Shown: positions 63,713 through 64,000 of the stretch, piece after piece
How the letters are laid out: every line of letters starts with the position of its first letter
Numbering within the stretch: the first letter of the stretch is position 1
Assembly (NCBI RefSeq): GCF_900109575.1
Contig: NZ_FOAF01000001.1
Location: 2,265,662-2,329,661, forward strand
DNA length: 64,000 nucleotides
Reading direction: 5' to 3'
Source of the DNA: Olivibacter domesticus
GTDB lineage: Bacteria; Bacteroidota; Bacteroidia; Sphingobacteriales; Sphingobacteriaceae
The notes under the pieces: model-generated
The model's database searches: none
What the model was told of the DNA's origin: nothing
Seen by the model: only the letters and a program-made list of their open reading frames with translations
Translations under genes and position numbers: made by a program

Positions 63713-64000
63713 TTAAAAACTCACATTCGCTCCAATTGTAAAAGATCGAATGCTAGGATATTGATCACGGTTATCGTAGCCTGGATTTAGTCCTGAACGA
63801 TTTACCTCTGGGTCGATTCCCTTGTAACCAGTAATAATAAAGGTATTCAAACTCGAGGCGTACAAACGCAATGCCTTTACATTCTTCCATTTTTTCGAGT
63901 TAAATGTATAGCCTAGGGTAATATTATCAATTTTCCAATGATTGCCATTTTCAACATAATAGCTATTAAATTCGCCGGGAACCAAACTATTGAGTACCGC
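63713..64000 (-). CDS. SusC/RagA TonB-linked transporter (C-terminal fragment, cut by window edge)
   Basis: The minus-strand frame is open to the right edge. The visible 95 residues are the typical end of a SusC beta-barrel: NSYYVENGNHWKIDNITLGYTF, LRLYASSLNTFIITGYKGIDPEVN, YDNRDQYPSIRSFTIGANVSF with C-terminal Phe. It is immediately upstream of the SusD gene on the same strand, as expected for a SusC-SusD pair. The rest of the gene lies beyond the window, so length and N-terminal domains cannot be judged. Confidence 0.9.
   Translation of the reverse strand, partial: AVLNSLVPGEFNSYYVENGNHWKIDNITLGYTFNSKKWKNVKALRLYASSLNTFIITGYKGIDPEVNRSGLNPGYDNRDQYPSIRSFTIGANVSF

Overview
The window looks like chromosomal DNA of a Bacteroidota bacterium, most likely of the Sphingobacteriaceae or a near relative. 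The signs are two SusC/SusD pairs, a Bacteroidota-type promoter (TTG-N19-TAAGTTTG) before a DHFR-like gene, lipoproteins with Bacteroidota-style lipoboxes, LytS/LytTR regulation, and many families common in that phylum (DUF2490, DUF1569, DUF2200, GH127, GH43). I see no rRNA, tRNA, CRISPR array, insertion sequence or phage gene.

Layout. 1-2.2 kb: end of a ClC channel/transporter gene with CBS domains, and an HPP membrane protein. 2.3-8 kb: a SusD/SusC pair and an outer-membrane-type hypothetical protein. 8-9.5 kb: an intergenic palindromic element, then a DHFR-like reductase and a DUF2200 protein. 9.7-26.9 kb: a complete two-gene Tc (toxin complex) locus on the minus strand. A TcB-TcC fusion (2544 aa) with a variable C-terminal effector comes first, and a very large TcA (about 3190 aa) carrying three LamG-like insertions follows and overlaps it. 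27-38 kb: GH43 lipoprotein, MutS-like ATPase with membrane segments, secreted beta-helix protein, PHP/CehA-type secreted protein, DMT transporter, VOC protein, AraC regulator, DUF1569 protein, GDPD. 39.2-45 kb: a three-gene minus-strand cassette without signal peptides. It encodes a 144-aa protein, a 593-aa protein resembling P47/TULIP proteins of botulinum-type OrfX clusters, and an unrecognised 1157-aa multidomain protein. 45-57.5 kb: lipoprotein, LytS/LytTR two-component pair, PepSY-like protein, a TetR regulator with its likely target, a GNAT protein, MgtC, DUF2490, class III cyclase, two-lobed aspartic protease, fatty-acid hydroxylase and pentapeptide protein. 57.5-64 kb: an Nramp-UspA fusion, then a GH127 / SusD / SusC polysaccharide-utilisation fragment cut by the window edge.

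How the parts work together. The TcBC fusion should form the cocoon that encloses its own cleaved C-terminal effector, and TcA should supply the receptor-binding pentamer and injection channel. The effector carries two strongly basic, nuclear-localisation-like clusters, which suggests a eukaryotic target. The LamG insertions in TcA may set glycan or receptor specificity. The P47-like cassette is the best candidate for a poorly described system: three adjacent co-directional genes with a possible lipid-binding protein and a large protein rich in amphipathic and hydrophobic helices. The SusCD loci and glycoside hydrolases fit a plant- or polysaccharide-associated lifestyle. Domain assignments rest on recognisable motifs; the function of the cassette and of the Tc effector is inference.
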